The notes under the pieces: model-generated
Seen by the model: only the letters and a program-made list of their open reading frames with translations
Database searches by the model: none
Told to the model about the DNA's origin: nothing
From: Neoarius graeffei
Lineage: Eukaryota; Chordata; Actinopteri; Siluriformes; Ariidae
DNA: 64,000 nucleotides
Assembly: GCF_027579695.1 (NCBI RefSeq)
Contig: NC_083587.1
Location: 38,795,732 to 38,859,731, forward strand
Reading direction: 5' to 3'
Program-made: the position numbers and the translations under genes
In this document: positions 43,313 to 54,342 of the stretch, one piece after another
Layout: every line of letters starts with the position of its first letter
Numbering within the stretch: position 1 is the stretch's first letter

Positions 43313-44254
43313 TATAATAAAAAGAAAAATCACACGTCGGCTTGAAGATGTGAAATTTATCTTCTCGTGTTGAAAAACTCACATTTTTCATACGAAATAC
43401 GTCGCAGATCTGAACGACATTTAAATAATACTGGCTGGCTTTTTTATCATTTTATCATATATCGGGTATGTTCCATTCAGCCAGCATGATACTGAACGAG
43501 TCAAAGACTAGTTCAATATCATGCTAGCTGAATGGAATATATCTGATATACCACAAAAAAAGCCACCAGTATTATTATTATTCTACTACATACACACACA
43601 CTTCTAGTTTTTCGATGTCCGTTGGTATGTTTTTCTCTTGTAAATATGTGTGAAGAATATCTAATAAAGTTTTGGCAGCCTTTCGGGTGTTCAGCACGTC
43701 TTTCTCTTTCCCGGTGAACAAAGAAATGCTTCTGTGCATCCACAGCAGAAAACTCTCATATTGAATATTTGCATCAGCTCCGACGTGTGACATGTCTTGA
43801 CAACCATACAATATCGTAAAGCATATTCAACGCTCATTCTCCATTTGGTAGAGTGACATAATACACGTAGGATAAGCGATGTACTAACAATACTGCATGC
43901 TATCAAATCAAATGAATGAAACATGCTAGAATGGAACAGAATATGTTTTTTTTTTATTCCATAAAAAAAGTGTCCTGTATAATAATTCCCGATATTTCAC
44001 TCTGATGACGTCACTCCCAATGTTTTCCTGCTGACGTGATATACATTAAAATGGCAAACTGGTTCAAAATTATTATTTTTTTGTGGATGTGTCTGTATAA
44101 TAAAAAAATATAACATGGTGGCGTGATAATATGGAGCTTGTCTTCGTGTGGTGAGCATGCTGAACATATGAAGTGAACAAGTGATAAATTTTTCAACACG
44201 AGAAGATAAACTTCATATCTCCAAGTCAAGGTGTGACGCTCTTTTTATGATATA
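43313..44254. repeat. Foldback repeat with inverted ends and a central hairpin
   Basis: The left segment (GAAGATGTGAAATTTATC, TTCTCGTGTTGAAAA; about 43313-43378) is the inverse of 44189-44254. Inside, 43427-43495 and 43507-43577 form a second inverted repeat around AAAGACTAG (TTCCATTCAGCCAGCATG versus CATGCTAGCTGAATGGAA). The - strand at 43578-43811 has VLNTRKAAKTLLDILH, which resembles the start of Crypton/DUF3504-type recombinases, but the match is short. Confidence 0.7.
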
Positions 44255-44343
44255 AACACCTTTGCAAACAAAAAGTACCCAAATGTATCACAACGATTCA
44301 TCGATATCCTCAAGCGTGACATAGTGAGAAATATTCTTTCCGC

Positions 44344-45030
44344 ATTCACTGGATATGAGCAATCCCACGCTCTGATTGGCTACTCTACTATTAGGCTATC
44401 AGCTTGTATACCGTGAGTAGAGAAAAACAAAATGGTGGCATGTGTTACTGAACCAACCGATGACGAAATAAAAGCTCTACTCGAGAACAACACCCCAAAA
44501 ATTTTTAAAGTATTTAAAAGAAACAGAAGTAGCTAAAAGAATATAGTTGCCCCCCCCCCAAAAAAAAAAAAAAATCTCCTCTTCCACACTTCAGCCTAGT
44601 CGGTAGGTTTTCACCAACCGCCAAAAACCCGAAGAAAGAAGAAATCATTCCTTCCCCCCTCCCAAAAAAAAGCAACAAAATATGGAATAAAAGTATTTGA
44701 TGGTAAGAATACGTCTTTTTTTATTTTTAAAGAATTATTATTATTGCATTTTTCACAAATTGCTGCTGTCATTTTGCCAGTTTGTTTAGATTCTAAGTGG
44801 AAATGATTGTCGGACGTTTTGTATAAAGTTTTTATTTATCAAATTTGCAAAAAATAAAAATGCTCTGTTTCTCAAAATCCAGTGAATGTGGATAGAATAA
44901 AACAGTCATTCCACTAAATCTCATCATACATGGTTTATAGCCGACTCCGTGCCACGTGCCTTGTCGGCTATCAGCTTATGTACGACCCGATTTTGTGGAA
45001 TAACTCATAATAGAATGCATCATATGTACT
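44344..45030 (+). repeat. Interspersed repeat B with a short ORF start
   Basis: Begins CATTCACTGGATATGAGCAA and includes GTGAGTAGAGAAAAACAAAA and an ATG frame (VTEPTDDEIKALLENNTP, 44435-44531) that soon stops. TCCAGTGAATG near 44878 is the inverse of the start. A second copy of the left end is at 28939. It may be a non-autonomous DNA transposon; the family is uncertain. Confidence 0.55.
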
Positions 45031-45699
45031 TAAGTGACAGAAAAACATCTTTGCCCACTTTTTTTTATTCCATATACTCTTCTACCCCCATACTGCTGTT
45101 CCAGTCTTCAACATTTAACCTGACACTGCTTTGTTGTTCTCTGACTATTCTCCTCCCTGATGATGCTTTAGCTATTTATTTTCACTTCACTCAGAATGAA
45201 ACGTGCTGAAAATGTGTATAATAAGCAGCGTTTACTCTGACTGAATCTCTCCATTTTCCTGTCTTTCCTCCACTCTCACTGTCTTTCATCTCCTCCCACT
45301 TCAAGCCCTCCTTCTCTCTCACTCTCTCCTTGCTTCTGCTCTGTATCGACTACAGCTACGGTTTTCTTGGGAGAAACATCTGCCTGTTTCTGTATGAATA
45401 TCAGATGATGGAAATTATGAAACCCAAATTCAAGCATCGAAGTTTTCAGTATATGTGGTTACTAAAAACAGATGCTTCTTGATACTTCCTGTCCAGACCT
45501 GTAGTGGCAAACAAATAATAAATGAAAAGTGGATTTAACTTGACATCAAATATCTGATCATTTAAAGCTGCCTTCAGAAGATAAAGATTTTGTTCACGGA
45601 GGTTGCAGAAGTGTTCCATGAAGACGTGCTCACTGTACCTTAGCTTTTAAACCAGTCACTAGTGATGGCACTTATTCGTGATCTGTGATACAGTTCTAT
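45031..45699. other. No gene recognised
   Basis: Pyrimidine-rich stretch (45240-45340) and AT-rich DNA without a family match or convincing frame. Confidence 0.4.
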
Positions 45700-46556
45700 T
45701 GCCCGTCACGTGCAGTGCCCTCAACAAGTTTTAGAACAGCAACGCCAATTCTTTTGGCTTTCCTATACACTGAAGACGTACTGTATGGTCCGAGATCAAA
45801 AGATGAACGAGATGACAGATCAGGATTTCAGCTTTCATTTCCTGATCTTTATATCCAAGTATGTTTGAACATGGCACATTTGGTGGCAGGCCATGCAATT
45901 TTTATGTGAGCAAAACTATAGGAACAGCTAGTCTGAAAGTAAATAACACTTAAAGTTGCAGTAGGTCACCCGAATAAAAAGAGTCATATTTGCTAAAACT
46001 GTTACTATGCCCCACCAGCAGTAGATGTGCGAGAGATAGGCTCCTCTGGCTCCACCTAGTGCTCGTAATACCATTTGCAAGAATCCACTAGACCCGAATC
46101 AAAACAATGCATCCTGGATATCGTATTATTACATCCCCTCTGTTATTTATGGGTCTAACAGCGGAGCACATTCAGCAACAGACTCCTCCAACTCTGCTGT
46201 AGCAAGGAATGGTATTGGTCTGGTTTTTTTTTTGTTTGTTTTGCCAACAGTTCTTCGCTGTGCCAGGACATTGTGCATCGTCACACTAGTTTATTTAGTG
46301 TCTTCCTTTCTATGAACACATCAGAACTGTCAATGGAGCATCCCAGGACAGAGCCAGTCTTCTAAAGTTTATTGAGCTTCCTTGCTCGAATGCTGCCTCC
46401 CTGCAAAGATAACAGCACTTGCATCGCTCCTGTGGAGGACGGCCCCATGAGGACAGTTGAAAGTCACACCTGGAGGACGCTCTGGACTCTTACAGTAATG
46501 CTTTAATGGCTGAGGACTACAGTTGACTTGCTAACTTTAGGACTGCAGTTGTCATG

Positions 46557-46858
46557 AACAGTTTTGCACTCAAGTTTCCATCAATGAAGAGTTTATAACA
46601 TCAACGAAACTGACTTCATGTTAAAACTGTTATAGTCATGTTGTCTGTTGTTGCCCAAATGAGGATGGGTTCCCTTTTGAGTCTGGTTCCTCTCGAGGTT
46701 TCTTCCTCATGTCGTCTGAGGGAGTTTTTCCTTGCCACCGGCTTGCTCATTGGGGATAGATTAGGGATAAAATTAGCTCATGTTTAAAGTCGTTCAAATT
46801 CTGTAAAGCTGCTTTGCGACAATGTTTATTGTTAAAAGCGCTATACAAACAAACTTGA
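46557..46858 (+). repeat. Interspersed repeat A, best preserved copy
   Basis: From AACAGTTTTGCACTC to AAGCGCTATACAAACAAACT. It matches 8018-8305 nearly base for base, then has the tail that copy lost to an insertion. Confidence 0.85.
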
Positions 46859-46979
46859 CTTGCAACAAAAGACTGGTAAAAGAGCTCCAACATCTTTCTG
46901 GAAACATTAAAAGACCTGAGCTTCCTCAAAGTCTGTAGTCATTTAGGAATGACCGAACTTTCTTTGGGACAGGGGCCAG

Positions 46980-48070
46980 ATATTACGTTTTCCACAACAC
47001 CAACACCCTGCTCTGATGAAGGCTCAGGCTGAAGAGATTCTGAAAGATTCCACATAGCTGGTTTGAACAAACCTAATCTGTTCTTTGTCTTTATACCTGA
47101 AGGTATGCTTCGTATTGCTCAGCGGTTCCTTCAGATATTTGGTAAGCCCGAGAATATTTTTGGGAAAACATTCGACCCTGCTGACCGGAACAATGGTGTC
47201 TGTGCAGAACGGGATTGAGCCTTCTGCAGTAAACAAGTTATTGCCTTGTCCATGCCTACCTGTGGCTGATAAGGAAACTACGGTATGTCTGTAATGAAGT
47301 CTGTCATACTGTTAATGTCTTCTCCAGCTGGCTCAAACACCACCTCCCAGTCTGTGGTCTCCAAACTGACGGGCAGAGCTTCCTCCGTTTCCCATGAACG
47401 ATGCTCTTTATGACAGACTGCCTTTGGAAAACAGGCAGGAACATTGGTGCCGGCAGAATCAGGTTGTGGTCAGAATATTCAATGGGAGGGAAGAGCAGAT
47501 GATCTGTATGCATCCTTTAAATTTGCATACAGGAGGTCCAGTATTCTGTTCTCTTTGGGTGCACAGTCAACACACTGATTAAAACTTTGGCAACCTGGTG
47601 GAGAATGATGCAGGGTTGAAATCAAAAGAAAAACCTTCGGGTGCAGAGTCTGAAGTCTCATGACAGCAGAGTGGATGACGTCACATGACTTCCACATCAG
47701 CTGCCAGTGGAATGTACACAATGACAACCGTGAATCCCCTTGATGGATAAGATGGACTTAGACCAAAAGCCAACATTTAAACAGTGCAACAGTGACAATC
47801 TTTAACCACAGCATGTTCACAAATGGTGCAATCCCTTCACCTTTCCTGTTACTGCTCAGTCTTGTGTCTCTGTGTACCCTTATTGTCTGAAAGCTGCTGA
47901 CGGAGGCATTTGGGTCTGGAATACCCTCATACAGCCTCAGGTCTGTAAAACAAACAAAACTGCATTCCCGATGCTCCTTTTGGGTCTCGATCAGCACCTT
48001 GAACTTGTCCATCTTATTAGCAAGGGACCTCACATTCCTCATAATGATCATGGGAACAAAGGATTTGTAT
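46980..48070 (-). pseudogene. LINE endonuclease (APE-type) domain relic
   Basis: Frames on - give IIMRNVRSLANKMDKFK, then FVCFTDLRLYEGIPD, VHRDTRLSSNRKGEGIA, ENRILDLLYANLKDAY and YSDHNLI. This series (N-R-S-L-NK, ..R.GG.., LDL.Y.N, SDH) is the apurinic-type endonuclease of jockey-superfamily LINEs. Gaps and shifts separate the pieces. No RT follows. Confidence 0.7.
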
Positions 48071-48503
48071 CATCTCTGTTTTTCTTTCTTTTTTTATTTT
48101 GAGTCCAGCTTTACTTGCTCTGTATAGTATGGTTTCTCACATCTCTGATACTTTCACATGGTTTAACACATCTGGCTGTAAATATTAGGGAAATTACATT
48201 CTAGATGGAAAAAAAAATCAGGAAATGGAAGTCGAAATTTATGACCTATTTTCTCATTCATCTTTTGATCTCAAACCCAAATGTCTTCAGTGTATAGCAA
48301 AAACAAAAGAATTGGCTTTGCCAAGCTGGCACGATGAAACTGCTCTAAATTATTTTCATTCAGTTTATATTCAAAATTTGCGAAGGGACATTTTTATAAA
48401 CTTCCTTCTTTACAACGGTCTAGATAAACAACTAATATGAGTGATAGGCAAGAGGAGTTAAATGCTTAACTTTGGCTATAAATAAGACAATGTGGTGGCT
48501 ATT

Positions 48504-50714
48504 CTTGGGTTTCAGTCACGTGACTTTTCTTAACGATTTCACTTCTGGTAAAACAGCTGGTGGTCTAGCAAACCAAAACGGCTGCTGTAGTGCAAACAAC
48601 TAGTGATAACTTAATCAGAGTACGCTCGTAATCTAGAAGCCATTGCTTGCTTTAGATATACTAATGCATCTCAAAAAATTAGAACACCATGAAAAAGTTC
48701 CTTTTTTTTCATAATTTAATTCAAAAAGGTAAACTTTCATATATTCTATATTCATTACATGTAAAGTGAAATATTTAAAGCCTTTTTTGTTTTAATTTTG
48801 ATGATTATGGCTTATAGCTCATGAAAATCAGAAATCCAGTATCTCAAATTATTAGAATATTTCCCAAGATCAATCAAAAAAGGATTTACAATACAGAAAA
48901 TGTCCAACTTCTGAAAAGTATATTCATTTATACACTCAATACTTGGTTGGGGCTCCTTTACCATGAATTACTGTATCAATGTGGTGTGGCATGGAGGTGA
49001 TCAGTCTGTGGCACTGCTGAGGTGTTATTGAAGCCCAGGTTGCTTTGATAGTGGCCTTCAGCGTATCTGTATTTTTGGGTCGGGTGTTTCTCATCTTCCT
49101 CTTGACAATACCCCATAAATTCTCTATGGGTTTCAGGTCAGGCAAGTTGGCTGGCCAATCAAACACAGTAATATCATGGTCAGCAAACCATTTGGTAGTA
49201 GTTTTGGCACTGTGGGTAGGTGCTAAGTCCTGCTGGAAAAGGAAATCAGCATCTCCAAAAAGCTCGTCAGCAGATGGAAGCATGAAGTGCTCTAAAATCT
49301 CCTGGTAGATAGCTGTGTTGACTTTGGACTTGATAAAATACAGTGGACCAATACCAGCAGATGACATGGCACCCCAAATCATCACAGACTGTGGAAACTT
49401 CACACTGGGCTTCAAACACCTTGGATTCTGTGCCTCTCCACTCTTCCTCCAGACTCTAGAACCGTCATTTCCAAATTAAATGCAGAATGTACTTTCATCT
49501 GAAAAGAGGACTTTGGACCACTGAGCAACAGTCCATTTCTTTCTCTCCTTAGCCCAGATAAGACACTTCTGACATTGTCTCTGGCTCAGGAGTAGCTTGA
49601 TATTAGGAATGCGAAAGTTGTATCCCCTTTCTTGAAGATGTCTGTTCGTGATGGGTCTTGATACACTGACACCAGCCTCAGTCCACTCCTTGTGAAGCTC
49701 TCCCAAGTTCTTGAATCAACTTTTCTTGACAATCCTCTCAAGACTGCGGCCATCCCTGTTGCTTGTGCACCTTTTCCAGCCACCCTTTTCAGCAATGACC
49801 TTTTGTGGCTTACCCTCCTTGTGGAGGGCATCAGTGATCATCTTCTGGACAACAGTCAAGTCAGCAGTCTTCCCCATGATTGTGGTTGTGTGTACTGAAC
49901 TAGACCGAGAGATACACTGTGTTCATACTGTTTTACTCAAACTCGAAATGAAATATTCTAATATTTTGAGATTTTTTTTTATATTTTTGTACTGTATGCC
50001 ATACTGATTAAAATTAAAATAGAAAAATGCTTGAAACATTTTAGTTTATGTGTAATGAGTCTATAATATATAACATTTTCACTTGATTCTCACTTATGTT
50101 GGCTGTTATCTCTCAGGTAAATCATTCACAAAGATCATCAGAAACCCCTTTAAAGACCTGGATCTTAGTTAAACAAGACAGATAAGTGATCCCGGCACAT
50201 TGTAACTGTATGGCTGGGTAAGAATTTTGTCACGACCTTTATGCATATGGACTTCGTGAGGAGTAAACAAAGAAACAGCTGGGGGCTTTAGCGCTTCGTG
50301 ACTTAAAAAAAAAGTACTGTAAAATAACGACACATAGCAAGAAAAGTACTTGGAAAATGCTAAGGACATAGCTGAGTGGGAGATACAAACCTTTCACCAA
50401 GTGATCACTGCAAACTCCAGCATGCTTCGATTTGGCTCCCTTCGATTTCAGTGAGAGGTTCAAAAGCCATCTTTCTCGATGTCTTTTTGTGAAATCCTGT
50501 GTTCGTTCACCCTTTTTTATTAGTTCACGGGGAACCCTGAAGAAACGTATCAGTTTCACGGTTTGATCAATTCGAACAACGCAAGTGTAAGGCATTTTTC
50601 ATGCGAGCAATGCACCTTCTCCATACAAACGCTTTGCCAACTGAACTTCGGTAGACCACCAGCTAAAGTTTTGAATAACTAATGAGGCGGATGTGACGTC
50701 ACATGAAACCCAGG
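48504..50714 (-). mobile_element. P-element-like (THAP) transposon relic
   Basis: Ends TTGGGTTTCAGTCACGTGAC (left) and GTGACGTCACATGAAACCCA (right) are inverted. On - near the right end is a THAP-type zinc-finger exon, MPYTCVV ... RFFRVPREL ... RERWLLNLSLKSKG ... VCSDH (50389-50595), followed by a GT donor-like site. THAP N-termini are found in vertebrate P-like transposases. The second Cys of the finger has been lost, and no transposase core remains. A Tc1 element occupies the interior. Confidence 0.65.
48660..50085 (-). mobile_element. Tc1 transposon with frameshifted transposase
   Basis: Left end CTAATGCATCTCAAAAAATT next to TA, with an inner repeat TCTCAAATTATTAGAATATT (about 48843). The right inner repeat GAAATATTCTAATATTTTGAG (49946) is present, but the right outer end is gone. 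The - strand transposase is in pieces: HTH part (49586-49831), FSDEST (49476-49706), then QQDLAPTHSAKT and DLKPIENLWG with the final DDE residues (48936-49415). Confidence 0.85.
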
Positions 50715-51410
50715 AATAATAACGTGACATGGTTATATTTTGTTTAATAGTGGCACTTCACCTTACCAGAGGAGCGGCCTCATGCCACGTTCTGTGAACA
50801 GACGAGATACACAGATTGTGAAGTGGAGAGACTGTGGAAACGCAGACTTCTGTCTATTTACTCTCTGGTATGATGAGCCTTGAGTGAAATAATTTACATA
50901 AATGCATGCAGTTGGCTACAACAAAAGATCTGCTGCAGAAGCAGCTCTTTTCATGTTTAGAAAACTGAAGTCACTGACCGACAGACAGGTGGTGGTTGGT
51001 TTTTTTTTTCCTCTCCACACAATGGATTTATTTGTAAATCATCCATAGGCACATTTACACAAGAAATTTAGTATTCATGAATGTCTTATTTAAAAAGAGA
51101 TGGGGAAAAAAGCATGCTATTCATGCCTCCAAGTGTGTGCAAATTTACACATAAATAAAACGATCCAACATAAACCTCAATGTTCATTTTTTATGTCTTA
51201 ACAAAAAATTGAAAAATGCAGCAATTGTTTGTGTGTTTTTAGTTACACACACAAATTATGAATTAGTGAAACCCAGTTCTTTTACAGTATTAGCATTAAC
51301 TGATTATCTTTCTTTTTTGTGGCGATGAAGGATTTATAGGTTACTGGAGGCTTACATAACCCTCACAAATCAATCAGTGAGTAGGTACGAGCACACCTGA
51401 ATATCCTCTA
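50715..51410. other. No gene recognised
   Basis: AT-rich sequence. The stretch 50750-50890 reads like the start of a helix-turn-helix (PRSVNRRDTQIVKWRDCGN), which could be another transposase scrap, but it is too short to call. Confidence 0.35.
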
Positions 51411-51722
51411 GATATCCTCTAGGCTTTTCAAAGTGTGGGGTGCGCCTCCCCTAGGGGGCGCAACGTGAGGAAAAATAAACCAGAATAAGTTACTATTGCG
51501 GACATTTAGCGAACTTCAGCTAGCCTTTGCCAGAGACAAAATGGATCGATTTTTAGTACCTAAAGCTACAGTGAGTGAGGAGACAGAGTCTGGGCCAAGT
51601 AAAAAAAGAAGGAAGTATGACCACGATTATTTAAAGTTTGGATTTTCATGGACTGGATCTGAAGATGCTCCACTGACACAGTGTGTTGTCTGCCAAGAGG
51701 TGCTACCTAATGATGCTATGAG

Positions 51723-52030
51723 ATGTTTAAAATGTGTAAAACAATTTGTTTTAACAAAAGCACAGATGTTTAAAATGTGTAAAAAAAAAAGTTTTTAAAA
51801 ACCACAGATGTTTAAAATGTGTAAAAAAGAGGTTTTAAAAAGTACAGATGTTTAAAATGTGTAAAAAAGATGTTTTAAAAAGATGTTTAAAATGTGTAAA
51901 AAAGATGTTTTAAAAAGATGTTTAAAATGTGTAAAAAAAGATGTTTTTAAAAAGCACAGATGTTTAAAATGTGTAAAAAAAAAAAGAGAGGTTTTAAAAA
52001 GCACAGATGTTTAAAATGTGTAAAAAAGAG
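51723..52030 (+). repeat. 40-bp minisatellite, left block
   Basis: About eight units of AGATGTTTAAAATGTGTAAA followed by an A-rich spacer and GGTTTTAAAAAGCAC, with unit lengths varying from 27 to 41 bp. The block is cut at GAGGTT by the DIRS element. Confidence 0.93.
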
Positions 52031-52215
52031 GTTCTATTTCATTTCTCCTGACTGCCAGAGGCGGTGCTTAAAGCACCTGGATGTTCATCACATGCGCATG
52101 TAGTTCGAGTGTATATACCAACAAAGTCGCTTGCGACAGGGGTGACGTATGCCGCTGCACCGGTACTTAAGGTGCATTCACCCCGGAAGCGTTCTCTTGC
52201 ATCTTCTCATGCAGA
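52031..52215 (+). repeat. DIRS left inverted terminal repeat
   Basis: GTTCTATTTCATTTCTCCTG begins the element. Then GGCGGTGCTTAAAGCACC through CCCCGGAAGCGTTCTC is inverted relative to 57660-57835. The first 30 bp are unique to this end and reappear complemented in the internal region. Confidence 0.88.
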
Positions 52216-52842
52216 GCAGGTTATTTCGAGTAGTATTATTTTGCTAAGAGCAATCGCATTGGAGTCTTGCAAACCCTTAACGGGTTGGAGCTGCGTTTTT
52301 TTTCGCCCTCTTAAGACTGCGATTTGCCATTTGGATTAAGTGATTTTGTCTCAAAGCTTTGAGGTAAGTAAAACATTTTCAGACTACGCCGTTTATGAGT
52401 GAATTCGCTCTGGCTTCGGCAGCTAGCAACTTCTGATTATAAGTGTCAGTTTCACCGCGATCGTATGGGTGTTTTCTCGCCTTGTAGCGATCTAACAAGT
52501 ATCGTTTTTTTGCAAGGGTGATACTTATTCGGGTTTTTGTGCGCTTGTGATTCGTGCTGTAGCGTGTTTTTTTTTTCAGCCTTGATTGCTGATTACCTGA
52601 ACGCGGTTGGGTGAGTGTGTTCGCTCCTGACTCCGCCACGAATATTTCGTGTTGTTTACTTGGCTCTGTATTTTTTTTTTATTGAATTGATTTATTTTGC
52701 AATAAAAAACATATACATAATATAAATATTGCGGAGGATAACACAAAAAGTAAAAATACTTATTTCCATTGTGGTCCTTGAAATTGTATTGGCACTGCTT
52801 GTTTACCGTCACATACTTAGGCAAGTAGATTAGACGGCGGCC

Positions 52843-54337
52843 ATGTTTATGGTTTGTGCTGATTGTCAAGCCCCTCTCGAGCCAGAGGATGGTCATGATC
52901 GATCATCTACGACAGGGATTAACTGAACAGGCATGTATGAACTGCAGTTGCCTCAGTTTAGCCGCATGCACTGCTAGGCTTGCTCAGCTGGAAAGCAGTT
53001 TGGGCTCTCGACTGCCCCCAGCACCGAGCGATTGCGCTCCGTCTCCTAAGGCTAGGAAGCGCCCTAAGCAGCCGTCACATGAGGCTCCCTGTAGGCCCAA
53101 ACACCAGAAGGTGGACCCTTTGGCGCAACGAGTGGACACCTTGGCTTCAGAGGTTGCGGAGATTAAGGCTTTACTCTATAACCTACAACTGCCTGAGGCA
53201 CGGCCCGCTGATGCGCTCGCCGCTGCAGCTTCATTTACTCCTCCTGAGCCACAGCCTCCAGTGCTGTCCCCGGCCGCAGAGCTTCAAGAGGAGGACGTGC
53301 TTTCCACTATGGCATCTGACAGCCTAGATGCGGAAGAATGGGAGGACGGACAGGGAGACAGGTCCCACGGCTCTGGGGGCGACTCCATAGAGACTGGCCG
53401 CAGTTCACTGAGGGGCTCAGTAGATAGCCGAACATCAGTGGTCAAGCCCGCGGTAAAAATGGCGCTAGCCCGCCTGGGGTTGGACACGGCGCCATCTGAA
53501 GTACAGATGCAGAGTGCCTTTTTTAAACAGCCCCCCCCCCCTGCTGTTTTCACTGTTCCACCTTCAGCCCCCTTTATTGAGGAGCTGCAGAGATGCTGGG
53601 CGGACCCCAGGCGCTTCTCCCACCTTCCTAGCGACTGCCGGGCGCTGGCTAGCATGCAGGACGCGTCCAGTCATGGCCTGGTCAGCATGCCAACGATCGA
53701 ACCGGCCCTTGCTGCCCTGATCCTTTCACCGGACGAGGCGTTGAGACCCGATGCTCACTGTCCACGGCCACAGTGTCGTTTGACCGATGACTTCATCGGG
53801 AAGAGCTATGACGCTGCAGCATGGGCTGCACGCATAGGCAATTCATTATCTCACCTGATCCTGGCCCAGTCTCAGGCCCTTCAGTCTTCTGGAGCAGACC
53901 CATCACTGCAAGACCTAAGCGAGGCCTCGCTGCAGGCATTTGCCTTCATGTCCAGGGAGCTGGGCAGACTAATGTCATCTTTAACTCTCGCCAGGCGTCA
54001 GGTATGGTTGGCTCAGTCACCACTCTCAGAGCCCTGCAGGAGGGCCCTCCACACTCTCCCAGTAATTCTGGGACAGCTCTTTGGTGCCGCCGCACAACAG
54101 GCTTTGGAGCGCACCCTTCAGGTGACCCAAGCCAGGCAGCAGTTTGCCAGCCTGAGGCGTATGTCCACGCGGGCGCAAAGACCACCTTCGACGCCTGCCG
54201 CTGTTCCACCAATTCCGCGACCCCTTGTACAGACACGGGCACCCTTGTCGGATACATTCCACCAGCCAGCTGCTAACCGCCCCTTTCACCAGGCACGTCG
54301 GGGTACAATTCCCACTCCCCCCCCCCAGGGGCCGTAG
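52843..54337 (+). pseudogene. DIRS gag-like ORF (frameshifted near the start)
   Basis: ATG at 52843 starts MFMVCADCQAPLEPEDGHD with a CxxC pair, then meets a stop after 28 codons. The main frame (to TAG at 54335-54337) resumes at LTEQACMNCSCLSLA and continues with a basic Pro-rich part, a coiled coil (LAQRVDTLASEVAEIK), an acidic part and a long helical C-terminus. A short deletion after the first zinc pair explains the shift. It is the presumed nucleocapsid protein. Confidence 0.75.
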
Positions 54338-54342
54338 GGGGT

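Larger units (their letters stand above)
45700..48330. mobile_element. Tc1-type inverted ends enclosing other repeats
   Basis: CGCCAATTCTTTTGGC and CTATACACTGAAGAC (about 45745-45780) recur inverted at about 48285-48318 (GTCTTCAGTGTATAGC, AAAAGAATTGGC), with GATCTCAAA next to both. The interior holds repeat A (46557-46858) and a LINE endonuclease relic. The terminal repeats suggest one old element later filled by others. No transposase of its own was recognised. Confidence 0.5.
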
